This document shows, one piece after another, positions 37,539 through 46,281 of a stretch of 64,000 nt of DNA. Position 1 is the stretch's first letter. Each line of letters begins with the position of its first letter. Both the position numbers and the translations under genes were made by a program. Where the stretch lies: assembly GCF_017826695.1 (NCBI RefSeq), contig NZ_JAFFZW010000003.1, positions 62,001-126,000 of the forward strand. The letters are read 5' to 3'. The stretch is from Pseudomonas alliivorans (lineage in GTDB: Bacteria; Pseudomonadota; Gammaproteobacteria; Pseudomonadales; Pseudomonadaceae). The notes under the pieces are model-generated. The model worked only from the letters and a program-made list of their open reading frames with translations, was not told where the DNA came from and did no database searches.

Positions 37539-38660
37539 ATGCGGCATCCAAGGGTCTGGATGGGCCTGCTGCTGTGGTCCGCGTTCGAGCAGACACATGC
37601 AGACTGGACGACCAACATGTCACCCGGCGCGTCAGTGGTCAGCGGCGCCGTTTTCGATCTGCACATGACCATTTTCTGGATCTGTGTGGTGATAGGGGTC
37701 GTGGTGTTTGGCGCCATGCTCTGGTCGATTGTCGCGCATCGTCGTTCCTCCGGTCAGAAAGCCGCGCATTTCCATGAAAACACCACGGTCGAGATTCTCT
37801 GGACCGTGGTTCCGTTCCTGATACTGGTCGCCATGGCGATTCCGGCGACCCGCACGTTGATCAGCATGTACGACGCCAGCGAGTCGGACGTCGATATCCA
37901 GATCACCGGTTATCAATGGAAATGGCATTACAAATACCTGGGGCAGGACGTCGAATTCTTCAGCAACCTCGCCACCACGACCCACCAGATCCACAACCGC
38001 GACGACAAGGGCGAGCACTATCTGCTGGAGGTGGATCAGCCTCTGGTGCTGCCTGTCGGCGAGAAGATCCGCTTTCTGGTCACCGGTGCCGACGTAATCC
38101 ACTCCTGGTGGGTGCCTGCGTTTGCGGTCAAGCGTGACGCGGTCCCCGGGTTCATACACGAAGCCTGGACACGGATCGAGAAGCCCGGCATCTATCGAGG
38201 CCAATGCACCGAACTGTGTGGCAAGGACCACGGCTTCATGCCCATTGTGGTCGATGCCCGCTCGCCCGCCGACTATGAAAACTGGCTCGCCGGGCGCAAA
38301 CAGGAAGCTGCACGGCTCAAGGAACTGACCAGCAAGGACTGGACCCGCGAAGAGCTCATTGCTCAGGGCGATAAGGTCTATCACACCGTTTGCGCGGCCT
38401 GTCACCAGCCAGAAGGCCAAGGGCTGCCGCCGATGTTTCCAGCCCTCAAAGGCTCGAAGATCGCCACCGGCCCGATCGCCGATCACCTGAACATCGTCGT
38501 CAACGGCAAGCCGGGCACAGCCATGGCTGCGTTCGGCAAACAGCTGTCAGAGGTCGACATTGCAGCTGTCGTGACCTATGAGCGAAATGCCTGGGGCAAT
38601 AACACGGGCGACATGGTCACGCCCAGGGAAGTGTTGACGCTCAAGCAGGTGCAGCCATGA
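37539..38660 (+). CDS. coxB: Cytochrome c oxidase subunit II (aa3 type) with fused cytochrome c
   Basis: Subunit II of the caa3/aa3 terminal oxidase, taking electrons from cytochrome c into CuA. Signal peptide, two transmembrane helices (about residues 45-65 and 85-105) and a periplasmic cupredoxin domain with the CuA ligands His188, Cys223, Glu225, Cys227, His231 and Met234. A C-terminal cytochrome c domain carries Cys285-AA-Cys288-His289. Length 373. Start at 37539 is preceded by GGGGGAACC; upstream in-frame codons are less plausible. Confidence 0.96.
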   Translation: MRHPRVWMGLLLWSAFEQTHADWTTNMSPGASVVSGAVFDLHMTIFWICVVIGVVVFGAMLWSIVAHRRSSGQKAAHFHENTTVEILWTVVPFLILVAMAIPATRTLISMYDASESDVDIQITGYQWKWHYKYLGQDVEFFSNLATTTHQIHNRDDKGEHYLLEVDQPLVLPVGEKIRFLVTGADVIHSWWVPAFAVKRDAVPGFIHEAWTRIEKPGIYRGQCTELCGKDHGFMPIVVDARSPADYENWLAGRKQEAARLKELTSKDWTREELIAQGDKVYHTVCAACHQPEGQGLPPMFPALKGSKIATGPIADHLNIVVNGKPGTAMAAFGKQLSEVDIAAVVTYERNAWGNNTGDMVTPREVLTLKQVQP

Positions 38661-38688
38661 ATGGAATGCTGTTTCGCAGTGAAGAGAC

Positions 38689-38739
38689 TGTGGGAGGAGG
38701 CTTGCCCGCGACTGCATCGCCGGCAAGCCGCCTCCCACA
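38689..38739. repeat. REP inverted pair inside the cox operon
   Basis: TGTGGGAGGAGGCTTGCCCG and, after a short loop, TCGCCGGCAAGCCGCCTCCC form a long hairpin in the 123-base gap between coxB and coxA. Such elements can stabilise upstream mRNA or lower downstream expression, so the ratio of subunits II and I might be affected. Confidence 0.85.
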
Positions 38740-38783
38740 GATGCGATGTCCACTGAGCACATCCTTCGCCACCGGAGGCCGAC

Positions 38784-40376
38784 ATGAGTGCAGTGATTGA
38801 CGACCATGGCCACGTCGGCCATGCGCATGCCCCTGGCCCCGCCAAGGGCCTGATGCGTTGGGTGCTGACCACCAATCACAAGGACATCGGCACGATGTAC
38901 CTGTGGTTCAGTTTCACTATGTTTCTGCTGGGCGGTTCGTTCGCCATGGTGATTCGCGCCGAGCTTTTCCAGCCCGGCCTGCAGATCGTCGCGCCCGAAT
39001 TCTTCAACCAGATGACGACCATGCACGGCCTGATCATGGTGTTCGGCGCAGTGATGCCTGCCTTCGTCGGACTGGCCAACTGGATGATCCCCTTAATGAT
39101 CGGTGCGCCGGACATGGCCCTCCCGCGCATGAACAACTTCAGCTTCTGGCTGTTGCCCGCGGCATTCCTGCTGTTGGTTTCTACGCTGTTCATGCCCGGC
39201 GGCGGACCCAATTTCGGCTGGACCTTCTACGCCCCGCTTTCGACGACCTATGCACCCGAAAGCGTGACTTTCTTCATTTTTGCCATTCATATGATGGGTA
39301 TCAGTTCGATCATGGGCGCGATCAATGTGGTGGCGACCATCCTCAATCTGCGCGCGCCCGGCATGACGCTGATGAAAATGCCGCTGTTCGTCTGGACCTG
39401 GCTGATCACCGCCTTTCTGTTGATCGCCGTGATGCCGGTGCTGGCCGGATGCGTGACCATGATGCTGCTGGATATTCATTTCGGGACCAGCTTCTTCAAC
39501 GCGGCAGGCGGCGGTGATCCGGTGCTGTTTCAGCATGTGTTCTGGTTCTTCGGTCATCCCGAGGTGTACATCATGATCCTGCCTGCCTTCGGCGCAGTCA
39601 GTTCGATCATCCCGGCGTTCTCGCGCAAGCCGCTGTTCGGCTACACCTCGATGGTCTATGCGGTTGCGGCCATCGCGTTTCTGTCGTTCATCGTCTGGGC
39701 GCATCACATGTTCGTGGTCGGCGTACCGTTGGTGGGCGAGCTGTTCTTTATGTACGCCACCATGCTGATCGCCGTACCGACCGGGGTGAAGGTGTTCAAC
39801 TGGGTCAGCACCATGTGGAAAGGGTCGCTGACGTTTGAAGCGCCAATGCTGTTTGCCGTGGCGTTCGTCATTCTGTTCAGCATCGGCGGGTTTTCCGGCT
39901 TGATGCTGTCGATTGCGCCTGCGGATTTTCAGTATCAGGACACCTACTTCGTGGTTGCGCATTTTCATTACGTACTGGTGCCGGGAGCCATCTTCGGGAT
40001 CTTTGCGTCGGCGTACTACTGGCTGCCGAAATGGACCGGGCACATGTACGACGAAACCCTGGCGAAGCTGCATTTCTGGCTGTCTTTCGTGGGCATGAAC
40101 CTGGCGTTCTTCCCCATGCATTTCGTCGGTCTGGCCGGCATGCCGCGGCGGATCCCCGATTACAACCTGCAGTTCGCCAATTTCAACATGCTCTCGTCGG
40201 TTGGCGCCTTCACGTTTGGCGCAACCCAGCTACTGTTTCTGTTTATCGTGATCAAAACCATCCGGGGCGGCGCACCGGCACCGGCCAAACCCTGGGACGG
40301 TGCCGAAGGGCTGGAGTGGAGCGTGCCCTCGCCTGCGCCGTATCACACCTTCAGTACACCGCCGGAAGTGAAGTGA
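38784..40376 (+). CDS. coxA: Cytochrome c oxidase subunit I (aa3 type)
   Basis: Catalytic subunit of the heme-copper oxidase, reducing O2 to water and pumping protons. About 12 transmembrane helices in 530 residues. The CuB site and the cross-linked His-Tyr are in FGHPEVYIM (His258 and Tyr262), with the His pair in WAHHMFVVG. The heme ligands are in TTMHGLIMVFG and VVAHFHYVLVPG. GGAGG precedes the ATG. An N-terminal His/Gly stretch is short. Confidence 0.98.
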   Translation: MSAVIDDHGHVGHAHAPGPAKGLMRWVLTTNHKDIGTMYLWFSFTMFLLGGSFAMVIRAELFQPGLQIVAPEFFNQMTTMHGLIMVFGAVMPAFVGLANWMIPLMIGAPDMALPRMNNFSFWLLPAAFLLLVSTLFMPGGGPNFGWTFYAPLSTTYAPESVTFFIFAIHMMGISSIMGAINVVATILNLRAPGMTLMKMPLFVWTWLITAFLLIAVMPVLAGCVTMMLLDIHFGTSFFNAAGGGDPVLFQHVFWFFGHPEVYIMILPAFGAVSSIIPAFSRKPLFGYTSMVYAVAAIAFLSFIVWAHHMFVVGVPLVGELFFMYATMLIAVPTGVKVFNWVSTMWKGSLTFEAPMLFAVAFVILFSIGGFSGLMLSIAPADFQYQDTYFVVAHFHYVLVPGAIFGIFASAYYWLPKWTGHMYDETLAKLHFWLSFVGMNLAFFPMHFVGLAGMPRRIPDYNLQFANFNMLSSVGAFTFGATQLLFLFIVIKTIRGGAPAPAKPWDGAEGLEWSVPSPAPYHTFSTPPEVK

Positions 40377-40383
40377 GTTGCGC

Positions 40384-40962
40384 ATGAACCAGACCTTGCC
40401 TCTCAAACGACTCATCACCCGCCTGCTGCTGATGGCCTTGGTCATGTTCGCCTTCGGTTTCGCGCTGGTGCCGCTGTACGACGTGATGTGCAAGGCCTTC
40501 GGTATCAATGGCAAGACCGGCGACCAGTATCAGGGCACGCAAATCGTCGACGAAACGCGTCAGGTGAAGGTGCAGTTCCTGTCGTCCAATTCGGCCGGGA
40601 TGGTCTGGGCGTTCTATCCCCGCAATGACCAGATAGAGGTCCATCCGGGCGCGATCAACGAGATGATTTTCGTGGCGCAGAACCCGACCGACAAACCGAT
40701 GACGGCCCAGGCCGTGCCGAGCATTTCGCCGGGTCAGGCCGCTGCCTACTTTCACAAGACCGAGTGCTTTTGCTTCACCCAGCAAGTGCTGCAGCCGGGC
40801 GAGCGCATCGAGATGCCGGTGCGTTTCATCGTTGATCGCGACCTGCCCGAAGAGGTGAGGAGCCTGACGCTGGCTTACACGCTGTTCGACATCACCGAGC
40901 GCCGCACGCCTGCTGTTCCAGTGGCCAAGAGGCTCGAAAGAGTTGTGGTCAAAGGAGACTGA
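40384..40962 (+). CDS. ctaG: Cytochrome c oxidase assembly protein CtaG (Cox11)
   Basis: Membrane-anchored copper chaperone that inserts CuB into subunit I. An N-terminal transmembrane helix (about residues 12-30) is followed by an immunoglobulin-like periplasmic domain with the copper motif ECFCFTQQ (Cys128, Cys130). Length 192. The ATG at 40384 is seven bases after the coxA stop; coxC begins one base after its stop. Confidence 0.96.
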   Translation: MNQTLPLKRLITRLLLMALVMFAFGFALVPLYDVMCKAFGINGKTGDQYQGTQIVDETRQVKVQFLSSNSAGMVWAFYPRNDQIEVHPGAINEMIFVAQNPTDKPMTAQAVPSISPGQAAAYFHKTECFCFTQQVLQPGERIEMPVRFIVDRDLPEEVRSLTLAYTLFDITERRTPAVPVAKRLERVVVKGD

Positions 40963-40963
40963 A

Positions 40964-41854
40964 ATGGCAACGCCCCCCGAGCATTACTACGTTCCGGCCC
41001 AGAGCAGATGGCCGATCATTGCCACCGTAGCGCTGTTGATCACGATGTTCGGGCTCGGCACCTGGTTCAATGACATGAAAGCCGAGCGGCCCGATTCCAA
41101 TGGTCCGCTGATTTTCTTTATCGGCGCGCTGCTGGTGGCGTACATGATGTACGGCTGGTTCAGCGCAGTGGTGAAGGAAAGTCGAGCAGGTCTGTACAGC
41201 GCGCAGATGGACCGCTCGTTTCGCTGGGGCATGGCCTGGTTCATCTTCTCCGAGGTGAGCTTCTTTCTGGGGTTCTTCTTCGTCCTGTTCTACGTGCGCA
41301 TCTGGGCCGGCCCCTGGCTGGGCGGCGACGGGGCGAACGGAATTTCGAACATGCTCTGGCCGAACTTCGAATACAACTGGCCGATGCTCGACACGCCGGA
41401 TCCTAAACTCTACCCGGCGCCCAGCGGTATCGTTGATCCCTGGAAACTGCCATTGCTCAATACCGTGCTGCTGGTCAGCTCCAGCGTGACGATAACCTTT
41501 GCCCATCATGCGCTGAAGAGAGGACACCGCTCCACGCTGAAGCGCTGGCTGGCGCTGACCATCCTGCTGGGCTGTACCTTTCTGTTCTTTCAGGTCGAAG
41601 AGTACATCCATGCCTATCAGGAGCTGGGGCTGACTCTGGGCTCCGGCATCTACGGCGCGACCTTCTTCCTGCTGACCGGGTTTCACGGTGCTCACGTCAC
41701 GATGGGCACGCTCATTCTGCTGGTGATGCTGATCCGCATCCTGCGCGGCCATTTCGACGCCGAGCATCAATTCGGTTTCGAAGCGGCAAGCTGGTACTGG
41801 CATTTCGTGGACGTGGTATGGGTCGGGCTGTTTGTGTTCGTGTACGTGATTTAG
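40964..41854 (+). CDS. coxC: Cytochrome c oxidase subunit III
   Basis: Structural subunit III of the aa3 oxidase, with seven predicted transmembrane helices in 296 residues. Family stretches include FRWGMAWFIFSEVSFFLGFF, FQVEEYIHAY, LLTGFHGAHVTMGTLIL and EAASWYWHFVDVVWVGLF. AAAGGAGACTG precedes the ATG. The gene ends about 70 bases from the convergent DUF2909 gene. Confidence 0.97.
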   Translation: MATPPEHYYVPAQSRWPIIATVALLITMFGLGTWFNDMKAERPDSNGPLIFFIGALLVAYMMYGWFSAVVKESRAGLYSAQMDRSFRWGMAWFIFSEVSFFLGFFFVLFYVRIWAGPWLGGDGANGISNMLWPNFEYNWPMLDTPDPKLYPAPSGIVDPWKLPLLNTVLLVSSSVTITFAHHALKRGHRSTLKRWLALTILLGCTFLFFQVEEYIHAYQELGLTLGSGIYGATFFLLTGFHGAHVTMGTLILLVMLIRILRGHFDAEHQFGFEAASWYWHFVDVVWVGLFVFVYVI

Positions 41855-41924
41855 AACGCGGTTTCTGATCCTTCCCACGGGCTGCCTGCCGACGCGGAGG
41901 CTGGGCTCGATCATCGTTCGTCAT

Positions 41925-42119
41925 TCAGGGTGAGGGTAACTGCCCGCTGTAGAACCCCCAGGTGATCAGGATCAGGGTCAGCCCGGCGAGGATGACCCGC
42001 AGCGCGAGAGCCTTGAGCAGACGGGTCGAGTGATTGTCGTCCTTGACCAGAAAGAACAGCCCGCTGAACAGGCTGGCTATGGTGGCAGCCAGCATTAGAA
42101 CAATCGCTGCTTTGAGCAT
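41925..42119 (-). CDS. Twin-transmembrane protein, DUF2909 family
   Basis: A 64-residue protein with two hydrophobic helices (residues 4-24 and 41-57) joined by a charged loop KDDNHSTRLLKAL. This matches the DUF2909 'twin transmembrane' family found next to cox genes in Pseudomonas. It is on the reverse strand between coxC and the SURF1 gene. A role in oxidase biogenesis is suggested by position only. Confidence 0.85.
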   Translation of the reverse strand: MLKAAIVLMLAATIASLFSGLFFLVKDDNHSTRLLKALALRVILAGLTLILITWGFYSGQLPSP

Positions 42120-42193
42120 GAGAGGACTCCAGGAGCAATCGCGATGATGCAGTGGAGTATAGGTCCGGCCGCAGTGCCGAACCGGAGGCTGTG

Positions 42194-42943
42194 ATGAAGC
42201 GCTTCACACCGGGGCTGTGGCCGACGCTGATTGTGTTGCTGCTGCTACCGTGCCTGATTTCTCTGGGGTTCTGGCAATTGGAGCGCGGCGAACAGAAGCG
42301 GTCGATGCTCAGCCAGTACACCGAACGCCGCGCCGCCGCTCCCGTCAGCATCGGCGAGCTGTTATATGCCGAGGATGCCGCCTGGCGTCGTGTGCATATT
42401 CGCGGCCACTTCGATTCAGCCCATAACGTGCTACTGGACAACAGCATTCGCGATGGCCGCGCGGGCGTCGAGTTGCTGCAGCCCTTCATGGATCACGCCA
42501 GTGGGCTCTGGCTACTGGTCAATCGCGGCTGGCTTTTCTGGCGGGATCGACGCACGGCGCCGGTCGTCAATACGCCCAATCAAGTGCTGGAGCTCAATGC
42601 GTGGGTCTACGTGCCTGAGCGTGCCCCCTTTCAGCTTGAACCTGATGCGCCACAAGGCTCCTGGCCAAGGCTTGTAAACGCGGTCTTTGCCGATCAGCTG
42701 TGGAGCGAGCTGGGGCGTGAAGGGTATTCCGGTGAGCTGAGACTTGAACCGGGACCGGCGGCCTATCGGGTCGACTGGCCGGTGGTTGCGATCAGCCCTG
42801 AAAAGCACGTGGGCTATGCCGTGCAGTGGTTCGCGCTGGCGGCCGCGCTGTTAGGCCTTTATCTGCACCAAGGCCGGGTGCTCGGCCGAACCGCGCAGGA
42901 GGACGGGCATGGGAGCTGCCATGAACCCCATCGGCATGTCTGA
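42194..42943 (+). CDS. SURF1 family cytochrome oxidase biogenesis protein
   Basis: A 249-residue membrane protein with a helix at each end (residues about 8-25 and 211-229) and a periplasmic domain. SURF1 helps heme a insertion into subunit I. Motifs: FWQLERGEQKRSML near the N-terminus, LLDNSIRDGRAGVELLQPF, LVNRGWLFW, and the C-terminal EKHVGYAVQWFALAAALLGLY. CGGAGG precedes the ATG. It overlaps the next gene by 35 bases. Confidence 0.93.
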   Translation: MKRFTPGLWPTLIVLLLLPCLISLGFWQLERGEQKRSMLSQYTERRAAAPVSIGELLYAEDAAWRRVHIRGHFDSAHNVLLDNSIRDGRAGVELLQPFMDHASGLWLLVNRGWLFWRDRRTAPVVNTPNQVLELNAWVYVPERAPFQLEPDAPQGSWPRLVNAVFADQLWSELGREGYSGELRLEPGPAAYRVDWPVVAISPEKHVGYAVQWFALAAALLGLYLHQGRVLGRTAQEDGHGSCHEPHRHV

Positions 42944-43493
42944 TGCGCAGCGTCGGCGCAAAGGACGTCTGCAATTGCTGTTGGTGATGATGATTGCCTT
43001 TGCGCCCATGGTGCTGGCCACGTGCATGTACGTCTTCGGATTCTGGGTACCCGAGAGCCGCAGTTATCACGGTTACCTGATCGGTAATGGCCAGAGCCGC
43101 ATGGACCTGGGTGTCTCGGCCGGGGAGCGACGCTGGCAACTGCTGGTCAGCGTACCCGGACGTTGCGAGACGACGTGTCAGCAGCTGGTGTATTTGGCGC
43201 GGCAGGTGCAGACAGGGCTGGGGCGGGACGCAGCTCGCGCCAGTCATGCGCTGGCCGGGGCTCAGCCGCTGGACATCGAATACGCTGAAAAGCTGAACCG
43301 GGAATACCCACGCCTGCTGCGTTATCCGCTGGACCTTTCGCGTTACGGCACGCTCGCGCCTGATTTGCAGGCGCCTTACCTGTGGATCATCGATCCGCAC
43401 GGCAATCTCGTGTTGCGCTACGACGCAGGGATCAACGGCAAGGACCTGCTCGAAGACCTGCGCCGTCTGCTGAAACTCTCGAACATCGGCTGA
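42909..43493 (+). CDS. Membrane-anchored SCO/thioredoxin-like protein
   Basis: A 194-residue protein with one N-terminal transmembrane helix (about residues 22-45) and a periplasmic domain. A CxxxC motif is seen at Cys86-ETT-Cys90, at the position and spacing of the copper site of SCO proteins, and a terminal segment YLWIIDPHGNLVLRYD resembles the SCO/thioredoxin C-terminal strands. It may be a diverged SCO-like assembly factor; not proven. AGGAGG lies ahead of the ATG, and the gene overlaps the SURF1 gene. Confidence 0.75.
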   Translation: MGAAMNPIGMSDAQRRRKGRLQLLLVMMIAFAPMVLATCMYVFGFWVPESRSYHGYLIGNGQSRMDLGVSAGERRWQLLVSVPGRCETTCQQLVYLARQVQTGLGRDAARASHALAGAQPLDIEYAEKLNREYPRLLRYPLDLSRYGTLAPDLQAPYLWIIDPHGNLVLRYDAGINGKDLLEDLRRLLKLSNIG

Positions 43494-43505
43494 AGGGAGG
43501 TGGTC

Positions 43506-44558
43506 ATGACCCGCCCCGGATTTCGTCTCGCGTTACTGGCTACCGTACTTGCACTGGTGGTCGTGACGCTCGGTGCCTACACGCGCCTGACCCACGCAGG
43601 GCTGGGATGCCCAGACTGGCCGGGCTGTTACGGCTTCATCGGTGTGCCTGGTACCGAGCAGCAACTTGAGCATGCGCAGCTTAATTTTCCGGACACGCCA
43701 GTGGAGGCGGACAAGGGCTGGAGCGAGATGACCCACCGTTACTTCGCCGGTGGTCTGACGCTGCTTATTCTGCTGCTGGCGGCGCAGGCCTGGCGGCATC
43801 GGCATCTGGCGGGGCATCCGTTCGGGCTGGCAGCGGGACTGCTGGGCATCGTGGCCGCGCAGGCGGCGTTCGGCATGTGGACCGTTACGCTGCAGCTCTG
43901 GCCGCAGGTGGTCGCCGTTCATCTGCTGGGCGGCGTCGCAACGTTGAGTCTGTCATTCCTGCTGAGCCTGCGCCTGAGAGGCGCCCGCCCTGCTCTGCCT
44001 CGGGTGCCTGCGCGCCTGAGAGCGCTGGCAGTGCTCGGGCTGATCCTCGTGGCCTTGCAGATCGCGCTGGGTGGCTGGGTAAGCGCCAATTACGCCGCGA
44101 TGGCCTGCACGGATCTGCCTACCTGTCAGGGCCGCTGGTGGCCGGAGGCCGACTTCAGCAACGCGTTTCATCTGACCCAGCACATCGGCCCCAATTATCA
44201 GGGTGGCCATCTCGACAGTGAGGCGCGTACAGCCATTCACCTCACGCACCGGATGGGCGCGGTGCTCGTCTCGCTGACCCTGCTCGCGCTGGCCTGGCAG
44301 CTCAGGCGGGTCGGTCTGACGCGGCTGGCGCTGCTGCTGGTGTCGGCACTCGGGGGGCAACTGCTGTTCGGGCTGGGCAACGTGCTGCTGCACCTGCCAC
44401 TGATCCTTGCGGTGGCACACAGTGCGGGCGGGGCGGCTCTGATGCTGTGCATGACCTTGATCAACTACCGCATTGCAGCGCCATTGCCGCGTCTCCAGCA
44501 TGGCGCGTTTGCACAAATCGCCCGCCCGAGCCTGACATCGAGAGATGCGTTGAGATGA
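43506..44558 (+). CDS. ctaA: Heme A synthase (Cox15/CtaA)
   Basis: Oxidises the C8 methyl of heme O to the formyl of heme A. An integral membrane protein of 350 residues with about eight helices. Motifs: GAYTRLTHAGLGCPDWPGCYGF, EMTHRYFAGGL (heme His), and AIHLTHRMGAVLVS, with the second repeat GWVSANYAAMACTDLPTCQG. Start at 43506 has GGGAGGT in front. The stop overlaps the start of ctaB (ATGA). Confidence 0.95.
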   Translation: MTRPGFRLALLATVLALVVVTLGAYTRLTHAGLGCPDWPGCYGFIGVPGTEQQLEHAQLNFPDTPVEADKGWSEMTHRYFAGGLTLLILLLAAQAWRHRHLAGHPFGLAAGLLGIVAAQAAFGMWTVTLQLWPQVVAVHLLGGVATLSLSFLLSLRLRGARPALPRVPARLRALAVLGLILVALQIALGGWVSANYAAMACTDLPTCQGRWWPEADFSNAFHLTQHIGPNYQGGHLDSEARTAIHLTHRMGAVLVSLTLLALAWQLRRVGLTRLALLLVSALGGQLLFGLGNVLLHLPLILAVAHSAGGAALMLCMTLINYRIAAPLPRLQHGAFAQIARPSLTSRDALR

Positions 44559-45454
44559 CGTTACTGACCCGCCAGCGTTCGCTGTACAGCCTGTGGCAGG
44601 ACTACCTTGAGCTGACCAAACCCAAGGTGGTCCTGTTGATGCTGATCACGTCCATGATCGGCATGTTTCTGGCCACTGACACGGGGGTGCCATGGACGAC
44701 GCTGATCATCGGCAATCTGGGCATCGGACTGTGCGCGGCAGGCGCGGCTGTCGTGAATCATGTGATGGACCGGCGCATCGACGCACAGATGGCACGCACG
44801 CATCGTCGGCCGATGGCTCAGGGACGCGTTCCGCCTGCCGCGGCACTGAGCTTCGCGCTGCTGCTGGCGCTGTCAGGTCAGGCGCTGCTGTTCATTTTCA
44901 TCAACGCCCTGACCGCCTGGCTGACGCTGGCATCGCTGCTGGGTTACGCGGTGGTCTACACCGGCTTTCTCAAGCGTGCCACGCCGCAGAATATCGTCAT
45001 CGGCGGTCTGGCCGGGGCCGCGCCGCCGTTGTTGGGCTGGGTAGCGGTGACCGGTCAGGTCAGCGCCGAACCCTTGCTGTTGATGTTGATCATCTTCGCG
45101 TGGACGCCGCCGCACTTCTGGGCACTGGCCATTCACCGCAAGGCCGAATACGCCAGTGTCGCCATCCCGATGCTGCCGGTGACTCACGGCGAGCCCTACA
45201 CCAAGCTGCATATCGTGCTGTACACCTGCATCCTGCTGGCGGTCAGTCTGCTGCCGTACGTGATTCACATGAGCGGCCTGCTGTACCTGCTCTGCGCGCT
45301 CGCGCTGGGGTTGCGTTTCCTGCAATGGAGCTGGGTGCTGTACCGTGGCACTCGACCGCACGCGGCGATCGACACGTTCAAGTACTCTGTGTGGTACCTG
45401 TTCCTGCTGTTCATCGCGCTGCTCGCCGATCATTACTTACCGTTGATGCCATGA
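44555..45454 (+). CDS. ctaB: Protoheme IX farnesyltransferase (heme O synthase)
   Basis: Adds a farnesyl group to heme B to make heme O, the precursor used by CtaA. A UbiA-family membrane prenyltransferase of 299 residues. The two Asp-rich regions are NHVMDRRIDAQMARTHRRPM and the later RKAEYASVAIPML region; YTGFLKRATPQNIVIGG lies between. The start codon overlaps the ctaA stop, and the stop overlaps the sco start (ATGA in both), so the three are translationally coupled. Also called cyoE. Confidence 0.96.
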   Translation: MTLLTRQRSLYSLWQDYLELTKPKVVLLMLITSMIGMFLATDTGVPWTTLIIGNLGIGLCAAGAAVVNHVMDRRIDAQMARTHRRPMAQGRVPPAAALSFALLLALSGQALLFIFINALTAWLTLASLLGYAVVYTGFLKRATPQNIVIGGLAGAAPPLLGWVAVTGQVSAEPLLLMLIIFAWTPPHFWALAIHRKAEYASVAIPMLPVTHGEPYTKLHIVLYTCILLAVSLLPYVIHMSGLLYLLCALALGLRFLQWSWVLYRGTRPHAAIDTFKYSVWYLFLLFIALLADHYLPLMP

Positions 45455-46083
45455 CCCGAACCCAGAAAACCGTCTTTATCCTTGTCGCTGTCGTGGCCCT
45501 GATCATGGGCCTGACCATCAACCGCGTGCTGTCCGGCAAGGGCCCTGGAGACCAGACGGCGTTGATCGACGCAGGCGTCATCCTGCTGCCGCAGAGCCGC
45601 AGCCTGCCTTCGTTGAGCATGAGCGATCAGAACGGCGCACCGGTGGCCGTGGACGAGTTCAAGGGTAAATGGACGCTGGTGTTCTTCGGCTATACCTATT
45701 GCCCGGACATCTGCCCCACTACGCTGGCACAGCTGCGTGACATCAGAACGAAGCTGCCGCAGGAGACCGTGGACAACATGCGCGTGGTGCTGGTCAGCGT
45801 CGACCCCGATCGCGACACGCCGCAGCAGCTCAAGCAGTACCTGGGCTACTTCGACCCTCGCTACATCGGCCTGACCGCGCCTGTGGCGGACATTCAGAAA
45901 CTGGCCAGCGCACTGAGCATTCCGTTCATTCCGGCAGACACCAGCAAGCCGGGTTACACCGTCGATCACAGCGGTAATCTGGCTCTGATCGGCCCGGACG
46001 GCAGACAGCGCGGCTTCATCCGCTCGCCGCTTAACGCGCAAAAGCTGGTGGCGCAGTTGCCGGTGTTACTGGAGCGGGATTGA
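45451..46083 (+). CDS. SCO1/SenC family copper chaperone
   Basis: A 210-residue protein with an N-terminal membrane anchor (about residues 8-25) and a thioredoxin-like periplasmic domain. The copper ligands are Cys84 and Cys88 (YTYCPDICPTTL) and His173 (YTVDHSGNLAL). SCO proteins deliver copper to CuA of subunit II. Overlaps the ctaB stop. It ends the cox assembly operon. Confidence 0.94.
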   Translation: MTRTQKTVFILVAVVALIMGLTINRVLSGKGPGDQTALIDAGVILLPQSRSLPSLSMSDQNGAPVAVDEFKGKWTLVFFGYTYCPDICPTTLAQLRDIRTKLPQETVDNMRVVLVSVDPDRDTPQQLKQYLGYFDPRYIGLTAPVADIQKLASALSIPFIPADTSKPGYTVDHSGNLALIGPDGRQRGFIRSPLNAQKLVAQLPVLLERD

Positions 46084-46090
46084 GGCGTGG

Positions 46091-46172
46091 TGTCTGACTG
46101 AGCGCAGACGCTGTTGGAGGCAGCTTGCTGGCGATGGCGTCAGTTCAGTCACCGATAGGTCGGTTCAGGAAG
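46091..46172. repeat. Degenerate composite REP repeat (half copy)
   Basis: GTCTGACTGAGCGCAGACGC and TTGGAGGCAGCTTGCTGGCG, followed by the spacer CAGTTCAGTCACCGATAGGTCGGTTCAGGA, resemble the left flank, left REP arm and spacer of the composite repeat at 55428. The right arm is missing. It lies between sco and metQ. Confidence 0.65.
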
Positions 46173-46281
46173 ACATCCCGTGTCCGCTGCAAGACAGCGC
46201 AGCCCCGAAAAGGCTGCGTTGTCTTCCACTGTTCGTTGGCATGCAGTTCGTTCACATACAGCGGTCAGGGGGTTGTGCCGA

